Of a stretch of 64,000 nt of DNA, positions 1 through 9,370 are shown piece by piece. This DNA comes from Methylophaga thalassica (GTDB lineage: Bacteria; Pseudomonadota; Gammaproteobacteria; Nitrosococcales; Methylophagaceae). Within the stretch, counting starts at the first letter, position 1, and the number at the start of each line of letters is the position of its first letter. The notes beneath the pieces were generated by a model. It searched no databases and was not told the origin of the DNA. It saw only the letters and a list, made by a program, of their open reading frames with translations. The position numbers and the translations under genes were made by a program. Location: positions 124,001-188,000 of the forward strand of contig NZ_BSND01000004.1 in NCBI RefSeq assembly GCF_030159795.1, in the 5' to 3' direction.

Positions 1-1
1 T

Positions 2-553
2 TATCACTGGCATCAGGAAGAAATTGCCATCAGTGCCCAAATGGTAAAACGTGAACGTTATTTCCGTGAGCATCGTTTATTTGACAAGCTTATCCCTATT
101 GGTGGTGCGGCATATCTCAAAAAGCAGCTCAAACTCTCTCTCAATGAAAGTAAAAAACAGCAGCAACCTTTAGCACTGATAGCGATTGATTTGGATGACT
201 TTAATGTGATTAATCGTTTGTACGGGGTGGAAGAGGGTGACCATATATTGCAGCTGGTCTGCCAATTGTTATTACTGAACCTTCGTGATGAAGATTTAAT
301 CTGCCGCCTGGCGGGAGATCGTTTTATTGTCTTGCTTCACAATACCAATGAAGCAGATGCAAAGCAGCTCAGTCTGGATCTTCAAAATGCAGTAGCCAGT
401 TTTGCTTATCGAACTAAAGCGCATCATCAACGTGTTTACCTAAGCGCCACTTGTGCTATCACCATGGCAAAAACAGATGACTCTGACTCGCTGATTAAAC
501 GCTTAAATTTACAACTAAGCCAAGATAAGCAACGTGTGGTCGCGGCTAGTTAA
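2..553 (+). CDS. GGDEF-domain protein, 3' part (5' end outside window)
   Basis: The reading frame is open to the left edge: codons from base 2 read in frame into the first Met at 41, so this is the C-terminal part of a longer gene. The visible part is a GGDEF (diguanylate cyclase-type) domain, with the metal/substrate region LIAIDLDDFNVINRLYG and a signature position reading LAGDRF instead of GG(D/E)EF. The missing second Gly and altered acidic residues suggest it makes little or no c-di-GMP and may act as a GTP-binding sensor domain. The AraC gene follows after 3 bases, so the two are probably co-transcribed. The domain call is firm; catalytic inactivity is inferred. Confidence 0.8.
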   Translation, partial: YHWHQEEIAISAQMVKRERYFREHRLFDKLIPIGGAAYLKKQLKLSLNESKKQQQPLALIAIDLDDFNVINRLYGVEEGDHILQLVCQLLLLNLRDEDLICRLAGDRFIVLLHNTNEADAKQLSLDLQNAVASFAYRTKAHHQRVYLSATCAITMAKTDDSDSLIKRLNLQLSQDKQRVVAAS

Positions 554-556
554 CTC

Positions 557-1588
557 ATGACAAAACTGGTTAAAACAACAGGGTATGAAATTGATACGCC
601 CTGCATCGCTAGCCATTATCAACCTGCATTATTAGCAGAGTTGGCATTATCGCGTGATATTTCGGCATATCAATTATTAAAGGGCGCGCGATTGCAGTTA
701 GACGACTTTGCACTGGCAGAAAAGCGTATCAGTCCAGATCAATACCTGACATTAATAAAAAATTGTCAAAAATTAATTGATGCTGACGATATCAGTTTTT
801 TATTGGGTCAGCGCTTATTGCCTGGTTTTTATGGCGCGGTAAGCCAGGCTTTGCAACAAGTGACTAACTTGCGTCAAGCCATTGAAATTCTTTGTGATTA
901 CCATTCAATTTTGTCGCCCTTATATACCCCTCGTCATTATGAAAATGATGAAGAGGTATTTTTGTTCTGGCTGGACAGCACAGGAAGTCATGAACAAGAG
1001 ACCTTTATTATTGAATCTCATATCACTGCGTTCGTCTCAATGGTGGCTTGGTTAGCCGGAGAAAAAATGCCCTGGCAGTATGAGTTCACTTATGCTGAGC
1101 CAAATTATATTGAGCAATACTGGGTGAATTTTGGACAAAACCTCAGCTTTAATCAGCAGATGAATCGCTTACGGTTACCGAAACAGTGCTTGGATAAACC
1201 GTGGCCTAACGCCTTTAAACTCGGCATACACGGTGCGCTAAAAGAGAGTAACAGGCAGTTAGCAGAGGAATATAGTCAGTACAGTTTTCTTGACCAGCTC
1301 TATGACTATATTCAATTACATATCAATGAACCGCTCAATCTGGATAAGGTGTCATTTGCCTTTGGAATCAGTCCGGCTTCAATGAAGCGTAAATTAAAAA
1401 AACACCACACCAGCTTTCAGCAACAAATTGATCTAGTCAGAAAACATACAGCGATTTATTTGTATGAAGTCAAAAAAATGAATAGTCAGCAAATTGCAGA
1501 ATATCTCTGCTTTAATGATATGAATAATTTTCGCCGGGCTTTCAAACGTTGGACCGGTATTTCACCGTATCTGTTATTTGCACAATAA
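557..1588 (+). CDS. AraC-family transcriptional regulator
   Basis: A 343-residue protein. Residues ~20-210 resemble the arabinose-binding-type N-terminal domain of the OruR/ArgR-like AraC subgroup. Residues ~245-343 form the double helix-turn-helix DNA-binding domain, with first-helix region NLDKVSFAFGISPASMKRKL and the family signature FNDMNNFRRAFKRWTGISP. The start lies 3 bases after the stop of the GGDEF gene, with no strong ribosome-binding site of its own, which suggests translational coupling. The effector and targets cannot be read from sequence. The length is typical of the subgroup. Confidence 0.88.
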   Translation: MTKLVKTTGYEIDTPCIASHYQPALLAELALSRDISAYQLLKGARLQLDDFALAEKRISPDQYLTLIKNCQKLIDADDISFLLGQRLLPGFYGAVSQALQQVTNLRQAIEILCDYHSILSPLYTPRHYENDEEVFLFWLDSTGSHEQETFIIESHITAFVSMVAWLAGEKMPWQYEFTYAEPNYIEQYWVNFGQNLSFNQQMNRLRLPKQCLDKPWPNAFKLGIHGALKESNRQLAEEYSQYSFLDQLYDYIQLHINEPLNLDKVSFAFGISPASMKRKLKKHHTSFQQQIDLVRKHTAIYLYEVKKMNSQQIAEYLCFNDMNNFRRAFKRWTGISPYLLFAQ

Positions 1589-1728
1589 TTTGAAGTGGTT
1601 AACACAATTTTGTTTTATGGCTTAATTACTTAAGCTTGCCTTAATCTCGTTCAGCAAGAATTCAGTTTCGTAGGTTTATAACAGAACTGTAGCTAAGCGT
1701 TAGCTAAGTCAATTTAAGGAGTCATCCT

Positions 1729-1923
1729 ATGAACAGATTAAATACCTTTCTCTCTATCAGTGCTCTAAGTATAGCTAGCTCAGCCTCTGTTGCCGTTGCC
1801 GATAACAAAGGCTTTGAGTCAAAAAAACTAGATAGTGTCACCAGTACGAGTCTTATTGATAGCCAAGAGCAAACAAGGAATCACACAGATATCAATAAGC
1901 ACCAAGAAATAACAAAAAAATAA
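1729..1923 (+). CDS. Small exported protein, unknown function
   Basis: A 64-residue ORF with a good ribosome-binding site (AAGGAG, 7-8 bases before the ATG). Residues 1-25 look like a Sec signal peptide (MNRLNTFLSISALSIASSAS, then an AVA-type cleavage site). The mature part is ~40 residues, hydrophilic and rich in Ser, Thr, Lys and Asp, with no Cys. A strong terminator follows at once, so it is its own transcription unit. No family recognised. The clear RBS, signal peptide and terminator argue that it is a real gene. Confidence 0.6.
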   Translation: MNRLNTFLSISALSIASSASVAVADNKGFESKKLDSVTSTSLIDSQEQTRNHTDINKHQEITKK

Positions 1924-1944
1924 ATTGCTAATGATGAATCTTCT

Positions 1945-1987
1945 AACTGTTACCGATTTCACTCCTCATCGGTAACAGTTTTTTTTT
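1945..1987 (+). terminator. Rho-independent terminator
   Basis: Perfect 13-bp inverted repeat (AACTGTTACCGAT at 1945-1957, complement at 1968-1980) with a 10-base loop, followed directly by a run of T. It closes the small exported-protein gene. Confidence 0.92.
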
Positions 1988-2087
1988 GTGCGATAACAAA
2001 CGATTCATTTTCTACTGTAATATCTATCTAAACCAAGCAGACAACGACGTCTTTAATTACTGAATCAGGTAATCGGAGAAATACATA

Positions 2088-4118
2088 ATGCGTCGTTCTG
2101 AACAAACTACCATCAAGACCTCCTGCCCACGAGACTGTTATGACAGCTGCGGTATTTCAGCCATTGTTATTGACGGCAAAATTAATCGTGTTTTAGGCGA
2201 TAGCGATCATGAAATGACGCATGGGGCACTTTGTGCTAAATGTGCCTTTGTCTATAACGGTGTCTGGATTGACCCTAAAAAACGTTTAAGCCATCCATTA
2301 CGACGCACGGGAGCTAAAGGCACTCACTCATACCAAGAGGTGAGTTGGGAAGAGGCCTTAACTGACATTTCGCAGCGGCTTCACTCTATTATCGAAGAGT
2401 ACGGTGGCCAATCAATTTTACATACTCATTACACTGGAATTTGCTCTCTTATTGCCGGAAATTTTCCTTTACGATTTTTTAACCGTATCGGCGCAACAGA
2501 AGTTGATCCGGACACGGTCTGTAATAAGGCCGGACATGAGACGTTAAGCTTAATGTTTGGTCAGTCAATGAATGGCTTTGACCCGCGCACAGCAAAGGAT
2601 ACGGATTGTCTTATCATCTGGGGAGCCAATCCTTCTGCCAGTGCGCCGCATGTGCATAAACGCTGGCTACCTGATGTTAAGCAGCATGCCAAAGTCATCG
2701 TCATAGATCCTATTCGCCATGAGACGGCTGATTTCGCCGATTTACATCTGCAACTCAGGCCAGGAACAGATGCCGTGCTCGCTTTTGCCTTACTGCATGT
2801 TCTTGCACGCAACGACGATTTGGACCAGACATTTATTACCAATTCGGTGCTAGGTTGGGATCAAATCATCGATGAAATTGACAAAACCACGCCTGAAGTC
2901 GCTGCAGCTATTACCGGTGTGGCAGTAACTGATATCGAAACAGCTGCAGAGTGGTTTGGCTTGGGACGATCAATGTTGTGGTTGGGACAAGCATTACAGC
3001 GGCAGACACACGCAGGTAATATCATGCGTTCTGCCAGTTTATTAATTGCCGGTACCGGTAATATTGGCAAACCCGGTAGCGGATTTTTGTATATTAATGG
3101 GGCTGAGGCTCGTCAAATTAACCTTGATTGGCTCAGTGGTGCGGCATTGAACTCTTCGGCTACACAAGCGATTAGCCATATGGATCTCGCAGAGAGATTA
3201 GCTAATTCAGACAAGAGCAAGGCTTTGTTTTCCTGGAATAACAATATTGCTGCCTCTAATCCCCAGCAAAAGGCGTTACATCAGGCACTAAGTCGTGATG
3301 ATTTATTTCATGTTGCCATTGATCTGTTCCATACCGACACGACTGCCTTTGCTGACTATATCTTGCCAGCATCCTCATTTCTTGAGTTTGATGATGTCTT
3401 ATTACCTTACTTTCACTATGACGTATCGGCCATAAACAAAGTTATCGAACCTATTGCTGAGAGTCTGCCTAATCAGGAAATATTTCGTCGATTAGCTGCG
3501 GCGATGGGATTTACCGATGAGGAGCTATTCGAGTCAGACCAAAGTTTGATTGAGCAAATCTTTCAACAACTTAACATGCCTGTCAGTTTCGATGAGCTAA
3601 GAAAGAAAGGCAGTATGCATTGGTCCGAACAGCCACTTATTTATTATTCTGATGGTGTTTTTCCAACAGCCAGTGGCAAAATTGACGTCGCATCAGATAA
3701 CTGGCTGGCAGCTGGTTTAAACAAAAGCCCTGTAGCCCTCGCTGATCAACCACCAAAAACGCATTATTTACGCCTTTTATCACCGGCTGATCCTTTTCTG
3801 ATGAATTTCAGTTATGGTAATGACGACAAAATTGCAATGAAAATAGGTAAAGCCAGTGTCAGCATTCACCCGCAAGAACTCGCAGATAGACAACTGGTTT
3901 CAGGGCAAAAAATCACACTGAAGAATCACTATGGTGAGCTTGAGGTTATCGTTGTTGCGAGTGACCGGATACCGCGAGGAGTGGCGTTATTACCAAAAGG
4001 ACGCTGGCCGTCGTTAGAAAAAACAGGTGCCAATATTAATATCCTCAACGACGGGGCAAAGACCGACATTGGCCAAAGCAGTGCTGTACATAGTATTGAA
4101 GTGGAGCTAGTTTCCTAA
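2088..4118 (+). CDS. Molybdopterin-dependent oxidoreductase (DMSO reductase family)
   Basis: A 676-residue protein. The N-terminus holds the [4Fe-4S] site typical of the family: CPRDCYDSC (C-x3-C-x3-C) and a fourth Cys in GALCAKC about 28 residues later. The bis-MGD-binding body follows, and residues ~560-676 form the C-terminal molydopterin-dinucleotide-binding barrel. DTVCNKAG near residue 145 could supply the Mo-coordinating Cys (inferred). There is no twin-Arg signal, so it should be cytoplasmic. No iron-sulfur or membrane-anchor subunit gene is next to it. The substrate is unknown. The TetR gene starts 76 bp downstream across a palindrome that may act as terminator and operator. Confidence 0.88.
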   Translation: MRRSEQTTIKTSCPRDCYDSCGISAIVIDGKINRVLGDSDHEMTHGALCAKCAFVYNGVWIDPKKRLSHPLRRTGAKGTHSYQEVSWEEALTDISQRLHSIIEEYGGQSILHTHYTGICSLIAGNFPLRFFNRIGATEVDPDTVCNKAGHETLSLMFGQSMNGFDPRTAKDTDCLIIWGANPSASAPHVHKRWLPDVKQHAKVIVIDPIRHETADFADLHLQLRPGTDAVLAFALLHVLARNDDLDQTFITNSVLGWDQIIDEIDKTTPEVAAAITGVAVTDIETAAEWFGLGRSMLWLGQALQRQTHAGNIMRSASLLIAGTGNIGKPGSGFLYINGAEARQINLDWLSGAALNSSATQAISHMDLAERLANSDKSKALFSWNNNIAASNPQQKALHQALSRDDLFHVAIDLFHTDTTAFADYILPASSFLEFDDVLLPYFHYDVSAINKVIEPIAESLPNQEIFRRLAAAMGFTDEELFESDQSLIEQIFQQLNMPVSFDELRKKGSMHWSEQPLIYYSDGVFPTASGKIDVASDNWLAAGLNKSPVALADQPPKTHYLRLLSPADPFLMNFSYGNDDKIAMKIGKASVSIHPQELADRQLVSGQKITLKNHYGELEVIVVASDRIPRGVALLPKGRWPSLEKTGANINILNDGAKTDIGQSSAVHSIEVELVS

Positions 4119-4130
4119 AAAATATAAAAC

Positions 4131-4165
4131 AACAATAGTTGACTAATCAGTCAACTATTGTTTTA
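4131..4165. promoter_or_regulatory. 14-bp palindrome: terminator and/or TetR operator
   Basis: Perfect inverted repeat, arms AACAATAGTTGACT (4131-4144) and its complement (4149-4162), 4-base loop, followed by a short T run. It can end the oxidoreductase transcript. It also lies 30 bp before the tetR start, and its inner part CAGTCAACT resembles the end of the two boxes upstream of the efflux operon (AGTCAATT, GGTCAACT). A double role as tetR autoregulatory operator is inferred. Confidence 0.65.
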
Positions 4166-4194
4166 ATGCAAACGTAATTTAACAACGGTGTTGT

Positions 4195-4806
4195 ATGGGA
4201 CGTCCAGCTACAGATACAAAGCAAAAATTAATCAGCACAGCATCAGAACTCATATGGAAAAATAGTTATGGTTCGGTCAGTGTGGATGATATCTGCAAAG
4301 CAGCAGAGGTAAAAAAAGGCAGCTTTTATCACTATTTTAAGTCGAAAGCTGACTTAGCTTTGGCGTCAATGGAAGATCATTTCGAGAACTCGAAACAAGA
4401 CTACGAAAGAATTTTCTCGCAGGCAGTACCACCGATAAAACGCTTTGAAGGACTCGTTGAACATATTATTGAAAAACAGTCCGACATCTCAATAACCTAT
4501 CAACAGGTTTGCGGTTGCCCTTACGCCACCTTGGGTAGTGAAATGGCAGGGCAGGATCAAGATATACGCGAAAAAGTAGACAGTATCTTGAAGCGCTATG
4601 AAGATTACTACGCATCAGCTATTCGCGATATGGTAGCGCAAGGTCAGTTGCCAAAATCTACTGATATAGAATGCTTAGCTGCTGAGCTTTATTGTTATAT
4701 AACGGGACAAGTTATTCTGGCGAGAATACATAACTCGCTTGAACCATTAAAACGTGATCTAAAAAACGGTGTGTTTCGTATTTTGAATGTTAAAGACATG
4801 CACTAA
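4195..4806 (+). CDS. TetR/AcrR-family transcriptional regulator
   Basis: A 203-residue protein with an N-terminal TetR helix-turn-helix (residues ~8-55, core VDDICKAAEVKKGSFYHYFK) and a helical ligand-binding C-terminal domain. Length is typical. It stands directly before a co-oriented RND efflux operon, so it is most likely the local repressor of that pump. The repeated boxes at 4877-4925 and the palindrome at 4131-4162 are its candidate operators. Cys residues in the ligand domain (QVCGCPYATLG) could make it thiol- or electrophile-responsive; this is speculation. Confidence 0.9.
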   Translation: MGRPATDTKQKLISTASELIWKNSYGSVSVDDICKAAEVKKGSFYHYFKSKADLALASMEDHFENSKQDYERIFSQAVPPIKRFEGLVEHIIEKQSDISITYQQVCGCPYATLGSEMAGQDQDIREKVDSILKRYEDYYASAIRDMVAQGQLPKSTDIECLAAELYCYITGQVILARIHNSLEPLKRDLKNGVFRILNVKDMH

Positions 4807-4876
4807 TTCACTGGCGAACTGTTACAAATAGCCATATCCATTGACCGCTTAATTGCGGTTTTATTTAGTTATTTAA

Positions 4877-4925
4877 ACAAACCAACCGGTCAACTCAAAT
4901 TAATTTACAAACCAACCAGTCAATT
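4877..4925. promoter_or_regulatory. Two direct-repeat boxes, candidate TetR operators
   Basis: ACAAACCAACCRGTCAAYT occurs at 4877-4895 and again at 4907-4925, 17 of 19 bases identical. The two starts are exactly 30 bp apart, about three helical turns. The pair sits 55-100 bp upstream of the efflux operon start, downstream of tetR. Arrangement and position fit repressor binding sites. Confidence 0.65.
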
Positions 4926-4980
4926 ACTTTGTAGAACAGATGACCATTACATATACAGATTCAATTATTAAAGAGTAGGG

Positions 4981-6144
4981 ATGAGGATGAAACGAAATAC
5001 TATTTCTATCGGCATAGCGGTAGCTTTGATTGGCCTTGGTTCATTCAGTGCCTATCACTTTGCCTATGCCGATAAACAACAAGAAGTCACACAAAATCAG
5101 CAGTTTCCAGCCGTAATCGTCAGCCACCCTGCCATTGAAAATATTACCGAATGGCAACAGTATGCGGGGCGATTTGTCGCTGTAAACAATGTGGATATTC
5201 GTTCACGTGTTTCCGGCTATTTAGAAAAAATCCACTTCAAAGATGGTGATATCGTCAACAAGGGGGATTTGTTATTTTCTATTGATCCTCGTCCATTTAA
5301 AGCCGAAGTATCCATTGCAAAAGCCACCGTTGAAGAACGAGAAGCTACACTAGCCTTGGCTAAGACGGATTCAACTCGCTCTATTGAGCTGTACAAAACA
5401 CATGCCGTTTCTAAACAACGTGTGGACGAAGATAAAGCCAGGGTAAAACAGGCAGAAGCACAATTATCGGCTGCCAAATCACGCCTAGCCAGAGCTGAGC
5501 TGGATTTAGATTTCACACAGATTACCGCCCCAATCACCGGCAAAATTGACCAACATAATGTCGATGTAGGTAACTTGATTCGAGGTGACGATGAAAATGC
5601 CAGCCCTCTGACCAATATCGTGTCACTTGATCCGATCTATGTGATCTTTGATGTTGACCAGAATACCTTTCTAAACCTGACAAATAACGAAACAAAGAGC
5701 TTCAATGACGTCCATTCATCGTCAGTCAGGTTATCGATTCAAGGCGATACGGACACAAAATATGATGCCAAAATCAATTTTGTGTCCAATAGCATTGACC
5801 AACAAACGGGATCAATTCGATTACGTGCTGTCGTTGATAATAATCAAGGCAAGTTCACACCTGGCTTGTTTGCACGAGTTGAACTGGCTAAGCAGGAAAA
5901 CCCACAGACAATCCTTATTCCTGAAAAAGCCCTGGTGTTAGAGCAAACCGATTATGTCGTCTATGTCGTCAATGATGAGGATATTGTCGAAAGTCGACAC
6001 GTAGAAGTTGGCCCTATAGCGAATGGATTGCGTGTTATACGGAAAGGGCTAAATGGCGATGAGCGAGTCATTAGTGGTGGTCTTCATCACGTCGCGGTCG
6101 GCAGCAAAGTAGCTATTCAATCTGAGCTTGCTCTGAACCCTTAA
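4981..6144 (+). CDS. RND efflux periplasmic adaptor (membrane fusion protein)
   Basis: A 387-residue AcrA/MexA-type adaptor. Residues ~8-28 are a signal or membrane-anchor segment. The lipoyl/barrel-sandwich half-motif GYLEKIHFKDGDIVNKGDLL is near residues 80-100, followed by an alpha-helical hairpin, the second lipoyl half (TAPITGKI) and the C-terminal beta-barrel and membrane-proximal domains. There is no lipobox Cys, so it is not obviously a lipoprotein. ATG 4981 and ATG 4987 are both possible starts after AAAGAGTAGGG. It is first of the operon adaptor-pump-outer membrane factor. The pump gene has a nonsense codon, so this adaptor may lack its partner. Confidence 0.9.
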   Translation: MRMKRNTISIGIAVALIGLGSFSAYHFAYADKQQEVTQNQQFPAVIVSHPAIENITEWQQYAGRFVAVNNVDIRSRVSGYLEKIHFKDGDIVNKGDLLFSIDPRPFKAEVSIAKATVEEREATLALAKTDSTRSIELYKTHAVSKQRVDEDKARVKQAEAQLSAAKSRLARAELDLDFTQITAPITGKIDQHNVDVGNLIRGDDENASPLTNIVSLDPIYVIFDVDQNTFLNLTNNETKSFNDVHSSSVRLSIQGDTDTKYDAKINFVSNSIDQQTGSIRLRAVVDNNQGKFTPGLFARVELAKQENPQTILIPEKALVLEQTDYVVYVVNDEDIVESRHVEVGPIANGLRVIRKGLNGDERVISGGLHHVAVGSKVAIQSELALNP

Positions 6145-6172
6145 TTAACGACTTTTCAAGAGAAATCCCTCT

Positions 6173-9100
6173 ATGTCAGAACAACATAACGACAATAAAA
6201 GCTTTGGCGCCTTTTTTGTTGATAGACCCATCTTTGCGGTGTCATTGTCCGTCGCCATTTTAATTATGGGTATCGTAGCGATGCTGCGTTTACCGATCTC
6301 GCTATTTCCGGAAGTGGTGCCACCCACAGTTACTGTTACCGCTACTTATCCGGGAGCTAGTGCTGAAACAATTGCTAAAACCGTCTCCACACCTATTGAA
6401 CAAGAGGTCAATGGCGTAGACGGTATGCTCTATATGTATTCACAAGCAACAAATGATGGACGGATGAATCTGACCGTCACCTTTGAAATTGGTACCGACA
6501 TTGATATGGCGCAAGTCTTGGTGCAAAACCGGGTTGCCTTAGCAGAGCCACGTTTACCTGAAGAAGTGCGCAGAACAGGGATATCTGTACGTAAGAATTC
6601 GCCTGATTTTCTTATGGCCGTCCACATGCGCTCACCCGATCAGAGCCGTGATCAATTATTTTTGTCTAATTACACACTTCAAAATATTCGTGACCGACTG
6701 ATCCGTTTGCCTGGCGTAGGCTCAATTAATATGTTGGGTCAACGCGACTACACCATGCGTATCTGGCTCGATCCAGATCGCATGTCAAATCTGAACCTGA
6801 CAGCAGGTGAGGTTGTTGATGCAATTCGTGAGCAAAACATTCAAGTAGCAGGTGGTCAGCTTGCTCAACCGCCCGTTGATACTGATCGTGCTTTTCAACC
6901 GATTATTACATTACAAGGGCGGTTAGAAGAAATTTCTCAGTTTGAAAATATCATCATTAAACGCGGCGATGATGCATGAATCGTCAAGCTGAACGATGTT
7001 GCCAGAATTGAAATTGGCGCTCAGGAATACACCACAAATGCCTTCCTAAATGGCGATCCGATTGTGGTGATGTTGCTGACACAACAACCTGGTACCAACG
7101 CTATTGAAACCTCAGAGAAAGTCAAAGCCATGATGGCTGATCTTTCAAAAGATTTCCCAAGTGGCATGGAATATATCATCACCTATAACCCAACGGATTT
7201 CTTTGTGGTTAAAGCAATTGATAACTTAGTCCATACCATTTACGAAGCCTTAATCTTGGTTGTGTTGGTGGTGTTAGTGTTTTTACAAAAACCACGGGCG
7301 ACCATTATTCCCGTTGTTGCCATTCCAGTCTCTTTAGTGGGCACCTTTTTGGCGCTGACGGTATTAGGTTACTCAATTAATCTATTAACGTTGTTTGGTA
7401 TCGTTCTGGCTGTGGGGATCGTGGTCGACGATGCCATCATTGTGGTGGAAAACGTCGAAAGACGTATCCATGAGGGTATGTCGGCTAAACAGGCTTCAAG
7501 AGTCACCATGAAAGAGGTGTCTCTAGCCTTGATTGCCACTTCACTGGTACTGGTATCCGTCTTTATACCGACCATGCTTATTGAAGGTTTCTCCGGTCAA
7601 TTTTATCGACAGTTCGGTGTTGCCGTAGCGGTGGCAACGCTTATTTCCTTATTTAATTCACTGACGTTAACACCCGCTTTATCGGGCATCTTATTAGCGA
7701 CTAACCCAGATAAAAAACCAACAAAATCAGGTTTATTATCTAGATCGATACATGGCTTTAATTCTGGCTTTGATCGGATGTCGGAAAGCTATGCCACATT
7801 GGCCAATAAGCTGATTTCTCTTCGTCCGTGGGTGATGCTGGTTTATGCCGGATTAATTGTGGCGGCTTTTTATGTGGCGGCCATCATTCCCAAAGGTTTT
7901 GTACCTGCTTCCGATCAAGGGTATTTAATCGTACCAGTGCAGTTGCCACCGGGTTCATCCCTGTCGCGTACTACTGAAGTCACACTGCGGGTAGCTGAAG
8001 AAGCTGTTAAGGTGCCGGGCATACAATATGCCCATACCTTCGCCGGTTTTGACGGGCCTACGGGCACCAATAAAAGCTCATCATCAACCGTGTTTGCACA
8101 GTTTTATCCTTATGAGGAACGGCTTAAATCAGGTCGAGATCTGAATAGTATTATGACGGATCTTCAGACTCGTCTTAACAAAATTGTTGATGCTCAAATT
8201 ACGGTGATTCCACCTCCGACCGTAAGAGGTATTGGTTCAAGTGGTGGTTTCTCATTGCGTCTACAAGATTATGAAGACCAAGGCAGCGAAGCGCTGAATA
8301 ATGCGAATAAAGCCCTGCTAAAAGCGATTAATTCCAGCCCTGATATGTTATTCGGCTTTTCTCCATACAGTGCTGGTGCACCTGAATTTTTCTTTGACCT
8401 AGATAGAGATCAGGCGGAGATGCTGAATGTGCCTATATCTAATGTCTTTGAAACATTGGAAGTTTATCTTGGCAGTGTTTATGTCAATGATTTCAACCTG
8501 ATGGGGAGAACATTTCAAGTTAGGGCGCAAGCGGACAGTCGCTATCGATTAGATCCTGAACAAATTGCTAATCTTAAAACACGTTCAGCGGATGGACAGA
8601 TGGTATCGCTTGGCACATTGGGTACTATTCGCCCACAAACAGCCCCCGACCGTGTACCGCGTTATAACTTGTTTAACACCGCGGAAATTATAGGTGCGGC
8701 AAAACCGGGGATCAGTTCAGCTGACAGCTTAAAACTGGTGCAGAAAATCGCGGATGATACCTTGCCTTCAGGCTTTGGCATTGAATGGACAGATCTGTCA
8801 TATCAACAGCAAATTGCTAAGGGTGGCGTCATGTTGTTTGTGCTGGGTGCCATCTTTGCCTTTTTGGTCCTGGCTTCACAGTATGAAAGCTGGTCTTTAC
8901 CCATTGCCGTCATGTTGATTGTGCCAATGACACTTCTATCGGCTTTAGGTGGGCTGATGCTGGTTGGCATGGATGCCAATATCTTCTCGCAGATTGGCTT
9001 AGTGGTGTTGATAGGTTTAGCAGCCAAAAATGCCATCCTGATTGTTGAGTTTTCACGTCAACACGAATTAGAAGGCAATACGGCGATAGAAGCGGCGGTG

Positions 9101-9358
9101 ATGGCGGCGAAACAACGATTACGTCCTATTTTGATGACCTCATTTGCATTTATTTTAGGCGTTGTTCCACTAATGACGGCTACCGGTGCCGGTGCTGAAC
9201 TGAGAAATGCACTAGGAACATCGGTCTTTTTTGGCATGCTCGGTGTCACTATTTTCAGTCTGATCTTTACCCCCGTGTTTTATGTGGTAATGCGTCAATT
9301 AGCCGATAAATTGAGCAAAAAGACACAGGCCGAAACTGCGTCTGTGGCTCAGGAATAG
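6173..9358 (+). pseudogene. RND efflux pump (AcrB-type) interrupted by in-frame TGA
   Basis: Frames 6173-6979 and 7064-9358 are the same frame, separated by one stop, TGA at 6977-6979. Reading through gives about 1061 residues, full AcrB length: N-terminal RPIFAVSLSVAILIMG, the TM4 charge pair in GIVVDDAIIVVENVERR, and C-terminal GLAAKNAILIVEFSRQ. The intact paralogue at 27.6-30.8 kb reads DDGRIVRLRDVARIE where this one reads DDA-stop-IVKLNDVARIE. The stop therefore stands for Arg, explained by a single CGA-to-TGA change. Nothing else looks decayed, so this is a very recent nonsense mutation, a read-through case or a sequencing error. If real, the pump is lost at about residue 269 within the periplasmic porter domain. 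Confidence 0.88.
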
Positions 9359-9370
9359 GGGGGAAATAAA

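Noticed and set aside
2561-3070. Minus-strand ORFs inside the molybdopterin oxidoreductase gene
   Set aside because: They lie fully within a well-supported gene, have no RBS or domain, and are antisense shadows.
6977-6979. TGA as a selenocysteine codon
   Set aside because: RND pumps have no selenoprotein members, the paralogue has Arg here, and no convincing SECIS hairpin is visible after the codon.
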